Assembly: GCF_030410485.1 (NCBI RefSeq)
Contig: NZ_JAUHHC010000001.1
Span: 868,001-932,000, forward strand
Direction of reading: 5' to 3'
Source of the DNA: Roseateles violae
GTDB lineage: Bacteria; Pseudomonadota; Gammaproteobacteria; Burkholderiales; Burkholderiaceae_C
Length of the DNA: 64,000 nucleotides
A program made the position numbers and the translations under genes. Shown here piece after piece: positions 34,808-43,728 of the stretch. How positions within the stretch are numbered: position 1 is the first letter of the stretch; every line of letters starts with the position of its first letter. The notes under the pieces are model-generated. The model was not told where the DNA came from. It made no database searches and worked only from the letters and a program-made list of their open reading frames with translations.

Positions 34808-35689
34808 TCAGGCGGCCAGCGCCTGGCGCACGCTGCCCCGGGCGGCGTCGAGCAGGGCGCGCGCGGCCGCCGCGTCCACGCCCTTCTTGATCATCACCAG
34901 CGCCGTCTTCACATGGTGGTCGCAGGCCTGCAGCGCCGCCTGGGCCGTCGCCTCGTCGGCGCCGCTGGCGCGCATGGTCAGCGCCAGCGCGCGCCGCACC
35001 AGCTTGGCATTGGTGGCCTTCAGATCGACCATCAGATTGCCGTAGACCTTGTTCATCTTCACCATCAGCGCGCTGGAGAAGGTGTTCAGCGCCATCTTCT
35101 GTGCGCTGCCAGCCTTCAGCCGCGTGGAGCCGGAAATCACCTCGGGGCCGGTGTCCAGCGTGATGCCGACCTCGGCCTCGCGGGTGACCGGCGCGTCGGC
35201 GTTGTTGGCAAAGCCGATCACGAGCGCGCCGGCGGCGCGGGCGGCGCGAATAGCGCCCAGCACATAGGGCGTGCCGCCCGAGGCGGCCAGGGCCAGCAGC
35301 ACGTCGTTCGGGCCGGGCTGCAGCGCATTGAGGTCGGCCTGGCCCTGCACGGCATCGTCCTCCGCGCCCTCGACGGCGACGAACATCGCCGATTGACCGC
35401 CGGCCAGGATGGCCAGCGCACGCTCGCGCGGCCAGGAGAAGGTCGGGTACAGCTCGACGCTGTCCAGCACGCCCAGCCGCCCAGAGGTGCCGGCACCGGC
35501 ATAGAGGATGCGGCCGCCGGCCTCGATGCGCGGCAGCGCCCGCGCGACCGCCTCGGCCAGCTGCGGCGCGGCCGCGCGCACCGCATTGACCGCCTCCACC
35601 TGGTCCTCGACGAAGGCGCCGATCAGCGCGGGCAGCTCGTACTGGTCGAGATCGGGATGGCGGCTGCTGGGCGTTTCGGTCTTGAGCAT
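34808..35689 (-). CDS. murQ: N-acetylmuramic acid 6-phosphate etherase
   Basis: A 293-residue SIS-domain lyase that removes lactate from MurNAc-6-phosphate, giving GlcNAc-6-phosphate. The sugar-phosphate loop AGTSGRLGVLDSVE is near 73, with the catalytic-region Glu in DSVE. VAVEGAEDDA follows near 110, and the signature SGSTRLKAGSAQKMALNTFS is near 195. The start at 35689 is preferred; the frame extension to 35830 lacks conserved sequence. It is the promoter-proximal gene of the murQ-ampG-nagX-digH run and diverges from a peroxiredoxin gene. The kinase that makes its substrate is not in the window. Confidence 0.93.
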   Translation of the reverse strand: MLKTETPSSRHPDLDQYELPALIGAFVEDQVEAVNAVRAAAPQLAEAVARALPRIEAGGRILYAGAGTSGRLGVLDSVELYPTFSWPRERALAILAGGQSAMFVAVEGAEDDAVQGQADLNALQPGPNDVLLALAASGGTPYVLGAIRAARAAGALVIGFANNADAPVTREAEVGITLDTGPEVISGSTRLKAGSAQKMALNTFSSALMVKMNKVYGNLMVDLKATNAKLVRRALALTMRASGADEATAQAALQACDHHVKTALVMIKKGVDAAAARALLDAARGSVRQALAA

Positions 35690-35894
35690 GGGGAATCCAG
35701 GGACGGGCGGACGGAGCGACTCTAGGGGTCTCGGCCGGAGGCGGCCAATGACGAGCGCCATTGTCCCCATAACTGCAGGTGATCCTGGGCATGCCCGCGG
35801 CTTCCGTCCGCCGCGCATGGATCGGCACAAGCCAGGATGCGGCGCGGGCGCGACGCGGGCATGATGTGAACCTCACCGTCCGGAGTTGCACCCC

Positions 35895-36449
35895 ATGCCC
35901 CGTATCAACACCCGTTTCCTGCTGGCTGCAGCGCTGAGCGGCGCGCTGGTCAGCGCCCCGGCGCTGGCCGCGCTGGCCGTCGGCGCCGCGGCGCCCGATT
36001 TCTCGGCCGATGCCGCCGTCGGCGGCCAGCCCTTCAAGTTCAATCTGGCCGGCACCCTGAAACAGGGCCCGGTCGTGCTGTACTTCTATCCCAAGGCCTT
36101 CACCAGCGGCTGCACCGTCGAGGCGCACAACTTCGCCGAGGCGACGGACAAGTTCAAGGCCATGGGCGCCACCGTCATCGGCATCTCCAACGACGATATC
36201 GACACGCTGAAGAAGTTCTCGGTCGAGGCCTGCCGCAACAAGTTCGCCGTCGCCGCCGATGCCGGCGCCAAGGTGATGAAGGACTATGACGCGGCGCTGC
36301 TGAAGTACCCGGGCGTCGCCGACCGCATCTCCTACCTGATCACGCCGGAGGGCAAGGTCGGCGCCGTCTTCGCCAGCCTGAACCCGGACGGCCATGTGGA
36401 GGCGATGCTGAAGGCGGTCGAGCAATGGAAGGCCGGCGCCAAGCGCTGA
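35895..36449 (+). CDS. Exported peroxiredoxin (Bcp/PrxQ type)
   Basis: A 184-residue thioredoxin-fold peroxidase with a signal peptide (FLLAAALSGALVSAPALA), so it is probably periplasmic. The peroxidatic Cys lies in FTSGCTVEAHNF, close to the TPGCT consensus. The near resolving Cys of PrxQ (five residues on) is replaced by His, and the only other Cys is in SVEACRNKF near residue 115. It therefore acts as a 1-Cys or atypical 2-Cys enzyme. CGGAG precedes the ATG by about ten bases. It diverges from murQ and is followed by the GntR operon. Confidence 0.87.
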   Translation: MPRINTRFLLAAALSGALVSAPALAALAVGAAAPDFSADAAVGGQPFKFNLAGTLKQGPVVLYFYPKAFTSGCTVEAHNFAEATDKFKAMGATVIGISNDDIDTLKKFSVEACRNKFAVAADAGAKVMKDYDAALLKYPGVADRISYLITPEGKVGAVFASLNPDGHVEAMLKAVEQWKAGAKR

Positions 36450-36492
36450 GCGCGCAGGGAATCACGCCGGCGATCTGGAACAATCCAGCCCG

Positions 36493-37299
36493 ATGAGCAA
36501 GCAGCAGCAGGATCACCACGGGCAGGCATCGCCGCCGCTGTCGACCAGGCCGGTGCGGCGGCGCGTGGCCGAGGACACCCTGCCCGGCGCGCTGGACGAG
36601 CTGGTGGGCGACGGAGCCGGCCGCGTGCGCCTGGTCGACGAGGTCGCCCATGTGCTGCGCCAGCGCATCTACAGCGGCGCCCATGCGCCCGGCGAGCTGC
36701 TGCGCCAGGTGCAGCTGTCGCAGCAGCTCAACGTCAGCCGCACGCCCTTGCGCGAGGCCCTGCGCATGCTGCAAAGCGAGGGCCTGGTGGAGGCCGACGG
36801 GCCGCGCGGCGTCTGCGTCGCCCGCGCCGACCGCCAGCGCCTGCTCAATGCCTATGCGCTGCGCGAGATGATCGACGGCTTGGCCGCGCGCCAGGCGGCC
36901 GAGCGCCAGGCGGCGCGCGCGCGGGCGCGGCTGATGCCGCTGATCGAGCAGCAGCTGGGCACGCTGGAGCCCTGGTCGCCGGCCGACTATGTGCGCTTCA
37001 ACGTCGACTTCCATGCGGCCATCATCGAGCTGGCCGACAACGAATTCCTCAGCGGCCAGATGGCGGTCGTGCGCCTGACCTCGACCGTGTTCGCGCCGGC
37101 GGTGCTGGTCAGCCGCGACCGCGCGCGGCCGGCCGTCGACGAGCATGCGCTGGTCGTCCAGGCGATCGCCGCCGGCGACGGCGAGGCGGCCGAGCGCCTG
37201 GCCCGCCAGCACATCCGCGAGACCATCGCCTGCCTGCTGGCCGGGCGCGGCGCCGCCGCGACGATTGCGCCCGCCGCGCCCCCCGCCTGGGCGGCATGA
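36493..37299 (+). CDS. GntR-family regulator (FadR/FCD subfamily)
   Basis: A 268-residue repressor-like protein. The N-terminal 50 residues are polar and unstructured. The winged helix (VAHVLRQRIYSGAHAPGELLRQVQLSQQLNVSRTPLREALRMLQSEGLV) lies at about 50-100, followed by a helical FCD effector domain with metal-binding His/Asp residues (FNVDFHAAIIELADN). Its stop overlaps the first permease gene (ATGA). It is therefore expressed with, and presumably controls, the following transporter-amidase operon. The ligand is unknown. Confidence 0.9.
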   Translation: MSKQQQDHHGQASPPLSTRPVRRRVAEDTLPGALDELVGDGAGRVRLVDEVAHVLRQRIYSGAHAPGELLRQVQLSQQLNVSRTPLREALRMLQSEGLVEADGPRGVCVARADRQRLLNAYALREMIDGLAARQAAERQAARARARLMPLIEQQLGTLEPWSPADYVRFNVDFHAAIIELADNEFLSGQMAVVRLTSTVFAPAVLVSRDRARPAVDEHALVVQAIAAGDGEAAERLARQHIRETIACLLAGRGAAATIAPAAPPAWAA

Positions 37300-38264
37300 C
37301 GCTGTTCCTGCTCCGCCGCGCCTTCACCCTGCTGGCCACCCTGCTGGCGGCCTCGGCCCTGGTGTTCGGCGTGCTGGAGCTGCTGCCCGGCAATGCGGCG
37401 CAGGCCTTGATGGGCCCGGAGGCCGCGCCCGAGGCGGTGGCCGCGCTGGCCGAGAAGCTGGGCCTGAACGAGAGCGCCCTGCTGCGCTACGGCCGCTGGC
37501 TGGCCGGCATGGCGCAGGGCGAGTTCGGCGACAGCTATGCCTACAGCACGCCGGTGCGCGCGCTGATCGCCGAGCGGCTGACGCTGACGGTGCCGCTGGC
37601 CCTGCTGGCGATGGCGCTGACGACGCTGCTGGCGCTGACGGCCGGCGTCTATGCCGCCGCGCGCCAGGGCCGGGCCGGGGACTGGGCGGTGATGGGCCTG
37701 ACGCAACTGGGCATCGCCGTGCCCAATTTCTGGTTCGCGATCCTCTTGATCCTGGCCTTCTCGGTCGGCCTGCAATGGCTGCCGGCCGGTGGCTTCCCCG
37801 GCTGGAACGAAGCCGCCGGCGGCGGCTGGTGGCCGGCGCTGCAGGCACTGCTGCTGCCGGCGCTCGCGCTGGCCCTGGTGCAGGCGGCCATCCTGGCGCG
37901 CGTCACCCGCGGCGCGGTGCTGGACCTGCTGGGCGAGGATTTCGTCCGCACCGCGCGCGCCAAGGGCCTGACGTGCCGGCAGGCGCTGTGGCGTCATGTG
38001 CTGCGCAATGCGCTGCCGCCGGTGCTGACGGTGATGGGCCTGCAGTTCGCCAATCTGCTGGCCGGCACCATCGTGATCGAGAACGTGTTCACCCTGCCGG
38101 GCCTGGGTCGGCTGATCTTCCAGGCGATCGCCAACCGCGACCTGGTCGTGGTGCGCAACTGCGTGATGCTGCTCGCCGGCCTGGTGGTGCTCGTCAATTT
38201 CTGCGTGGACGTGCTGGCCGCCGTCATCGACCCGAGGCTGCGCCTGCATGCGGCGGCGTCCTGA
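37296..38264 (+). CDS. Oligopeptide-type ABC transporter permease (DppB/OppB family)
   Basis: A 322-residue permease with six helices. It opens with FLLRRAFTLLATLLAASALVFGVLELLPGNAAQALMG and has the EAA-type loop LLGEDFVRTARAKGLTCRQ near 215. It overlaps the GntR gene upstream and the second permease gene downstream (by 17 bases), which indicates a single message. It is the first membrane subunit of the second peptide/nickel-type system in the window. Confidence 0.9.
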   Translation: MTLFLLRRAFTLLATLLAASALVFGVLELLPGNAAQALMGPEAAPEAVAALAEKLGLNESALLRYGRWLAGMAQGEFGDSYAYSTPVRALIAERLTLTVPLALLAMALTTLLALTAGVYAAARQGRAGDWAVMGLTQLGIAVPNFWFAILLILAFSVGLQWLPAGGFPGWNEAAGGGWWPALQALLLPALALALVQAAILARVTRGAVLDLLGEDFVRTARAKGLTCRQALWRHVLRNALPPVLTVMGLQFANLLAGTIVIENVFTLPGLGRLIFQAIANRDLVVVRNCVMLLAGLVVLVNFCVDVLAAVIDPRLRLHAAAS

Positions 38265-39072
38265 GCGCGGCCTGGCGATCGGCCTGGTGCTGAGCCTGGC
38301 CCTGTTGCTGGCGGCCGGCCTGTCGCTCTTGTGGACGCCCTGGCCGGTGCAGGAAATCGACCTGGCCGCCAAGCTGAAGGGTCCCAGCGCCGCGCATTGG
38401 CTGGGCACCGACAGCCTGGGCCGCGATGTCGCCAGCCTGCTCTTGGCCGGCGCGCAGGTCTCCCTGCTAGTGGGCGTGATCGCCGTCGCGATCGGCCTCG
38501 TGCTGGGCGTCGCGCTGGGCCTGCTGGCGGCGGCGCGCGGCGGCTGGGTGGAGGAGGTCATCATGCGCGCGGCCGACCTCGGCTTCGCCTTTCCGGCCAT
38601 TCTGACCGCGCTGCTGATCGCCGCGGTCTGGGGGCCCGGCATCGTCGGCGCCATCGTCGCCATCGGCCTGCACAATGTGCCCACCTTCGCCCGCGTCGCC
38701 CGCAACGGCGCGCATGCGGCCTGGGCGCGCGACTACTGCCTGGCCGCGCGCGCCTGCGGCAAGAGCGCCCTGGCGATCAGCCTGCAGCATGTGCTGCCGA
38801 ATATCGCGCCGCTGCTGATCGTGCAGGCGACGATCCAGTTCGCGCTGGCCATCCTGGCCGAGGCGGCGCTGTCCTTCCTGGGCCTGGGCACGCAGGCGCC
38901 GCAGGCCTCCTGGGGCCGCATGCTGGCCGAGGCGCAGACGCAGCTGTTCAACGCGCCGCTGCTGGCCGTGTTCCCGGGCCTGGCCATCATGCTGGCCGTG
39001 CTGGGCCTGAACCTGCTCGGCGACGGCTTGCGCGATCTCAGCGATCCGAAGCGGCGGGGGGCGCGGCGATGA
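38248..39072 (+). CDS. Oligopeptide-type ABC transporter permease (DppC/OppC family)
   Basis: A 274-residue permease with LGTDSLGRDVASLLLAGAQVSLLVG near 50 and the EAA-type loop AAWARDYCLAARACGKS near 155. The GTDxxGRD motif is diagnostic of OppC. It is shorter than DppC at 26181 because the N-terminal region is compact. It overlaps both neighbours (17 and four bases). Confidence 0.9.
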   Translation: MRRRPERGLAIGLVLSLALLLAAGLSLLWTPWPVQEIDLAAKLKGPSAAHWLGTDSLGRDVASLLLAGAQVSLLVGVIAVAIGLVLGVALGLLAAARGGWVEEVIMRAADLGFAFPAILTALLIAAVWGPGIVGAIVAIGLHNVPTFARVARNGAHAAWARDYCLAARACGKSALAISLQHVLPNIAPLLIVQATIQFALAILAEAALSFLGLGTQAPQASWGRMLAEAQTQLFNAPLLAVFPGLAIMLAVLGLNLLGDGLRDLSDPKRRGARR

Positions 39073-40037
39073 GCGCGCTGCTGGAGGTCGAGGACCTGCG
39101 CATCCGCCTCGGCGGGCTCGAGCTGCTGCGCGGCCTGAGCTTCTCGCTGGCTCCAGGCGAGACCCTGGGCCTGATCGGCGAGTCGGGCAGCGGCAAGACG
39201 CTCACCGCGCTGGCCCTGATGGGCCTGCTGCCGGAGGGCGCCGAGCTCGCGGGGCGCTTGCGCTTCGCCGGCCAGGATCTGCTGGCGCTCGACGAGCGCG
39301 GCTGGTGCGCGCTGCGCGGCGGCCGCATCGCGATGGTGTTCCAGGAGCCGATGACGGCGCTGAACCCGCTGCATCGCGTCGGCCGCCAGGTGGCCGAGCC
39401 GCTGCGCCTGCAGCGCCGGCTGCCGGCCGCGGCGGCGCAGGCCGAGGCGGGGCGACTGCTGGCCCGCGTGGGCCTGGACGAACAGGCGGCCCAGCGCTAT
39501 CCGCACCAGCTCTCCGGCGGCCAGCGCCAGCGCGTGATGATCGCGATCGCGCTGGCGGCCGGGCCGCAGCTGCTGATCGCCGACGAGCCGACCACCGCGC
39601 TGGACGCCAGCCTGCAGGGCCAGGTGCTGGAGTTGCTGGCCGGCCTGGTGGCCGAGCGCGGCATGGGCCTCCTGATGATCTCGCACGACATGGCCCTGAT
39701 CGCGCGCCAGGTGCAGCGCCTGGTCGTCATGTATGCCGGCCAGGCCGTCGACAGCGGGCCGACGGCCGCCGTGCTCACGCGCCAGGCTCATCCCTACACG
39801 CGTGCGCTGCTGGCGGCGCGGCCCCGGCTCGGCGTCGGCCGCGGCCAGCGCCTGGCCGCGCTGCCGGGCCAGGTGCCCGCGCCGGGCGAGCTGCGCGCCG
39901 GCGCCGGCTGCAGCTTCCGGCCGCGCTGCCCGCTGGCGGCCGAGATCTGCCGGCAGGATCCGGCGCCGGTCGCCGTCGAGGGGCATGCGCACTGGATACG
40001 CTGCCTGCGGGCCGGGGAGGCGCTGCACCGTGGCTGA
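39069..40037 (+). CDS. Oligopeptide-type ABC transporter ATP-binding protein (OppD/DppD family)
   Basis: A 322-residue ABC ATPase. Walker A is GESGSGKTL near residue 39, the Q-loop VFQEPMTALNP, the signature LSGGQRQRVMIAIA, Walker [13 protein letters not shown], and the C-terminal Cys motif GCSFRPRCPLAAEIC are all present. It overlaps the permease gene by four bases and the next ATPase gene by eight. It couples ATP hydrolysis to uptake. Confidence 0.92.
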   Translation: MSALLEVEDLRIRLGGLELLRGLSFSLAPGETLGLIGESGSGKTLTALALMGLLPEGAELAGRLRFAGQDLLALDERGWCALRGGRIAMVFQEPMTALNPLHRVGRQVAEPLRLQRRLPAAAAQAEAGRLLARVGLDEQAAQRYPHQLSGGQRQRVMIAIALAAGPQLLIADEPTTALDASLQGQVLELLAGLVAERGMGLLMISHDMALIARQVQRLVVMYAGQAVDSGPTAAVLTRQAHPYTRALLAARPRLGVGRGQRLAALPGQVPAPGELRAGAGCSFRPRCPLAAEICRQDPAPVAVEGHAHWIRCLRAGEALHRG

Positions 40038-40833
40038 ACAGGCACCGCTGCTGCGCGTCGAGGGCCTGAGCCGCAGCTATGCGCTGCCGCGCCAAAGCCT
40101 GTTTCGCGCGCCGCCGCGGCTGCAGGCGCTGCAGGACATTGCCTTCCAGATCGAGGCCGGCCAATGCCTGGGCGTGATCGGGGAGTCCGGCTCGGGCAAG
40201 AGCACCCTGGCGCGCGCGGTGCTGGCGCTGGACCGGCCACAGCGCCGGCACGACGCCGGCCGCGTGCTGCTGAAGGGCCAGGACCTGCAGGCGCTGGACG
40301 CCAAGGCCTTGCGGCGCGCCCGCCAGGACATGCAGATGGTGTTCCAGGACCCCTATGCCTCGCTCGATCCGCGCATGAGCATCGGCCGCATCGTCGCCGA
40401 GCCGCTGGCCGCCTTGCACGGCGGCCTGGGCCCGCGCGGCCGCCACGAGCGGGTGCGCGACAGCCTGGAGGCGGTGGGCCTGCGTGCCGCCGACATGAAC
40501 CGTTATCCACACGAATTCTCCGGCGGCCAGCGCCAGCGCATCGCGATCGCGCGCGCCCTGGTCAGCCGGCCCAAGCTGATCGTCGCCGACGAGCCGGTCA
40601 GCGCGCTCGACGTCTCCATCCAGGCCCAGGTGCTGAATCTGATGCAGGAGCTGGCGCGGCAGTACGGCCTGGCCTATCTGCTGATCAGCCACGACCTGGC
40701 CGTCGTCGACCACCTGGCCGACCAGGTGCTGGTGCTCTACCAGGGCCGCATCGTCGAGCGCGGCACGCCGGCGCAGGTGTTCGGCGCGCCGGAACATCCC
40801 TACACGCGCCGGCTGGTGGCAGCCATGCCCTGA
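40030..40833 (+). CDS. Oligopeptide-type ABC transporter ATP-binding protein (OppF/DppF family), short
   Basis: A 267-residue ABC ATPase with Walker [10 protein letters not shown] near 49, signature [14 protein letters not shown] near 160 and Walker [14 protein letters not shown]. It ends at EHPYTRRLVAAMP and lacks the Cys-rich C-terminal region found in the DppF at 24279. It is therefore a naturally shortened OppF; the stop is clean and no frameshift is evident. The GTG at 40030 lies inside the end of the preceding gene. Confidence 0.9.
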   Translation: MAEQAPLLRVEGLSRSYALPRQSLFRAPPRLQALQDIAFQIEAGQCLGVIGESGSGKSTLARAVLALDRPQRRHDAGRVLLKGQDLQALDAKALRRARQDMQMVFQDPYASLDPRMSIGRIVAEPLAALHGGLGPRGRHERVRDSLEAVGLRAADMNRYPHEFSGGQRQRIAIARALVSRPKLIVADEPVSALDVSIQAQVLNLMQELARQYGLAYLLISHDLAVVDHLADQVLVLYQGRIVERGTPAQVFGAPEHPYTRRLVAAMP

Positions 40834-40849
40834 TGTCATCATCGCCCTC

Positions 40850-42340
40850 ATGACCTGGATCGAACCGGCCCTCCGCGGCCTGCTGCTGACCCTGGGCCTG
40901 CTGGCGGCCGCGCTCGCCCAGGCCGCCAAGCCGAACCTCGTGCTCGGCATGACCCTGGAGCCGCCGGGCCTGGACCCGACCGCCGGCGCGGCCTCGGCGA
41001 TCGCCGAGGTCGTGCACTACAACGTGTTCGAGACGCTGACCAAGATCACGCCCTCGGGCGGCGTGCAGCCGCTGCTGGCGCAGAGCTGGGAAATCTCGCC
41101 CGACCGCAAGACCTACACCTTCCGGCTGCGCCGCGATGCGCGCTTCCAGAACGGCGAGCCCTTCGACGCGGCGGCGGTGAAGTTCTCCTTCGAGCGCGCG
41201 GCCGGCGCGCAGAGCAGCAACAAGGACCGGCGCGTGTTCGCCGCGATGCAGGCGATCGCAACGCCCGACCCCGGGACGGTCGTGATCACGCTCAAGGAGC
41301 TGGAGCCGGACCTGCTGTTCCTGCTGGGCCAGGCGACGGCGGCCATCGTCGAGCCCAAGAGCGCGGCCGGCAATGCGACGGCGCCGGTGGGTACCGGGCC
41401 CTACCAGCTGGAGCACTGGGCCAAGGGCGCCGCGCTGAGCCTGAAGGCCTGGCCCGGCTACCGCGCCGCTGCGGCGGTGAAGATCCCCCGGGTGAGCTTC
41501 CGCTTCATCGCCGAGCCGGCGGCCCAGGTTGCGGCCCTGCTGTCCGGCGATGTCGACGCCTTCCCGCGCGTGGCGGCGGCGCGCAGCCTGGCGCAGTTCA
41601 AGAACCAGCCGCAGCGCTTCCAGGTGCTGAGCAATCCCTCGCGGGCGAAGACCATGCTGGCGCTCAACAACAAGCGCAGGCCGCTCGACGATGTGCGCGT
41701 GCGGCGCGCGATCGCGGCCGCGATCGACCGCAAGGCGGTGATCGAGGTCGCGGCCGACGGCTTCGGTGTGCCGATCGGCAGCCACTATGTGCCCGGCGCC
41801 CCCGGCTATGTGGACCTGACGGCGCTCAATCGCTACGACCCGGCCGCGGCCCGGGCGCTGCTCAAGGAGGCGGGGGTGGGCTTGCCGCTAGAGCTGAGCC
41901 TCAAGCTGCCGCCGACGCCCTATGCGCGCCAGGGCGGCGAGCTGATCGCGGCACAGCTGGCCCAGGTCGGCATCAAGCTGAAGATCGAGAACATCGAGTG
42001 GGCGCAATGGCTGTCCGGCGTCTACGCGAACCGCAACTACGACTTGACGCTGATCTCGCACGTCGAGCCGCTGGACCTCGGCAACTACGCCAAGCCCGGT
42101 TATTACTGGGGCTACGAGAGCGCCGAGTTCGCCGCGCTCTACGCCAAGACCCTGAATGCGCCCAATGAGGCCGAGCGCCTGCGCCTGCTCGGCGACGCGC
42201 AGCGCCTGCTGGCGCGCGACGCGGTCAATGTCTGGCTGTACCAGCCGCTGTGGATCACGGTGGCGAAGAAATCGGTGAAAGGCCTGTGGACCGAGATGCC
42301 GATCTTCGTCAACGATCTGTCGGCACTGAGCTGGGAATGA
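40850..42340 (+). CDS. ABC transporter substrate-binding protein (SBP family 5)
   Basis: A 496-residue periplasmic binding protein. The signal peptide ends near residue 25 (AAALAQA). The mature protein has LEPPGLDPTAGAASAIAEVVHYNVFETLTKI, the signature region YTFRLRRDARFQNGEPFDAAAVKFSFERA and GTGPYQLEHWAKG, all typical of the peptide/nickel class. It serves the permease-ATPase set just upstream, 16 bases away. Its stop overlaps the amidase start (ATGA), linking uptake to hydrolysis of an amide-containing substrate (inference). Confidence 0.9.
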   Translation: MTWIEPALRGLLLTLGLLAAALAQAAKPNLVLGMTLEPPGLDPTAGAASAIAEVVHYNVFETLTKITPSGGVQPLLAQSWEISPDRKTYTFRLRRDARFQNGEPFDAAAVKFSFERAAGAQSSNKDRRVFAAMQAIATPDPGTVVITLKELEPDLLFLLGQATAAIVEPKSAAGNATAPVGTGPYQLEHWAKGAALSLKAWPGYRAAAAVKIPRVSFRFIAEPAAQVAALLSGDVDAFPRVAAARSLAQFKNQPQRFQVLSNPSRAKTMLALNNKRRPLDDVRVRRAIAAAIDRKAVIEVAADGFGVPIGSHYVPGAPGYVDLTALNRYDPAAARALLKEAGVGLPLELSLKLPPTPYARQGGELIAAQLAQVGIKLKIENIEWAQWLSGVYANRNYDLTLISHVEPLDLGNYAKPGYYWGYESAEFAALYAKTLNAPNEAERLRLLGDAQRLLARDAVNVWLYQPLWITVAKKSVKGLWTEMPIFVNDLSALSWE

Positions 42341-43728
42341 GGATGAGCATGAGCCTCCATGAACTGAGCGCCGTCGAACTGCTGCAGGCCTATCGCGCGC
42401 GGACGCTGTCGCCGGTCGAGGTGCTGCAGGCCACCTTGGCCCATATCGAGCGCTGGGAGCCGCGGTTGCGCGCGCTCTATGCCTTCGATCCCGAGGCGGC
42501 GCTGGCCCAGGCGCGCGCATCGGAGGCGCGCTGGCGGCGCGGCGAGGCCTTGGCCCTGGATGGCCTGCCGCTGACGCTGAAGGAGAACATCGCCAGCCGC
42601 GGCACGCCGGCGCCGCTGGGCAGCGCCGCGACCGTGCTGCAGCCGGCCGCCGAGGACGCGCCGCCGGCGGCGCGCATGCGCGAGGCCGGCGCGGTGCTGC
42701 TGGCCAAGACGACGATGCCGGACTACGGCATGCTCAGCTCGGGCCTGTCGAGCTTCCACCCGCTGACGCGCAATCCCTGGGACCTGGACAAGAACCCGGG
42801 CGGTTCCAGCGCCGGTGCCGCCGCGGCGGCCGCGGCAGGCTACGGGCCGCTGCATGTGGGCACCGATATCGGCGGCTCGATCCGCCTGCCGGCCGGCTGG
42901 TGCGGGGTGTTCGGCCTCAAGCCCAGCCTGGGCCGCATTCCGATCAAGCCGGCCTATGCCGGCCGCGTGGCGGGGCCCATGACGCGTACGGTGGCCGATG
43001 CGGCGCTGATGATGGGGGCCTTGAGCCGGCCCGACTGGCGCGATCCGACCAGCCTGCCGCCGCAGGACATAGCCTGGACGGCGCTGCGCCGCGAGCTGCG
43101 CGGCCTGAGGCTGGGCCTGCAGATGGACGCCGGCTGGGGCCTGGCGGTCGAGCCCGAGACGGCCGCGGCGGTGCAGGCGGCGGCGCGGCTGTTCGAGCAG
43201 GCCGGCGCCATCGTCGAGCCGCTGCAAGCGTTCACGACCCGTTCGATGATCGAGGGCCTGGACCGCTTCTGGCGCCTGCGCTGCTGGCTGGACATCGCCG
43301 CGCTGCCGGCCGAGCGGCAGGACCGCATCCTCCCCTATATCCGCGACTGGGCCGCCGGCGCGGCCGGCATCGGCGCCGCCGAGCTGTTCCACGGCCATGC
43401 GCAGATGGCGGCGCTGCGCGAGGCGGCGGTGTCGGCCTGCCAGCCCTTCGACTTCGTGCTCTCGCCGGTCAGCCCGGTGCCGGCCTTCAAGGCCGAATGG
43501 GCCAGTCCGATCAACGATCCGCAGCGGCCCTTCGAGCACATTGCCTTCACGCTGCCCTTCAATATGAGCGAGCAGCCCTCGGCCAGCATCAACTGCGGCT
43601 ACACCGCGACCGGCTTGCCGATCGGCCTGCAGATCACCGGCCGGCGCTTCGACGACCTGGGCGTGCTGCAGCTGTCGGCCGAGTTCGAGCGCCTGCGTGC
43701 GCCGCAGCAGCCCTGGCCGCAGCCATGA
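42337..43728 (+). CDS. Amidase signature family hydrolase
   Basis: A 463-residue amidase of the Ser-cisSer-Lys class. The catalytic set is visible: Lys82 (LTLKENIAS), the cis-Ser at 157/158 (PGGSSAG) and nucleophile Ser181 (TDIGGSIRLP). No signal peptide is present, so it acts in the cytosol on imported substrate. The start overlaps the binding-protein stop (ATGA), and several in-frame Met codons follow (42343, 42349), leaving a small start uncertainty. The family includes acetamidase, peptide amidase and aryl-amide hydrolases; the substrate is not readable. It is not GatA, since no gatB or gatC is near. Confidence 0.88.
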   Translation: MRMSMSLHELSAVELLQAYRARTLSPVEVLQATLAHIERWEPRLRALYAFDPEAALAQARASEARWRRGEALALDGLPLTLKENIASRGTPAPLGSAATVLQPAAEDAPPAARMREAGAVLLAKTTMPDYGMLSSGLSSFHPLTRNPWDLDKNPGGSSAGAAAAAAAGYGPLHVGTDIGGSIRLPAGWCGVFGLKPSLGRIPIKPAYAGRVAGPMTRTVADAALMMGALSRPDWRDPTSLPPQDIAWTALRRELRGLRLGLQMDAGWGLAVEPETAAAVQAAARLFEQAGAIVEPLQAFTTRSMIEGLDRFWRLRCWLDIAALPAERQDRILPYIRDWAAGAAGIGAAELFHGHAQMAALREAAVSACQPFDFVLSPVSPVPAFKAEWASPINDPQRPFEHIAFTLPFNMSEQPSASINCGYTATGLPIGLQITGRRFDDLGVLQLSAEFERLRAPQQPWPQP

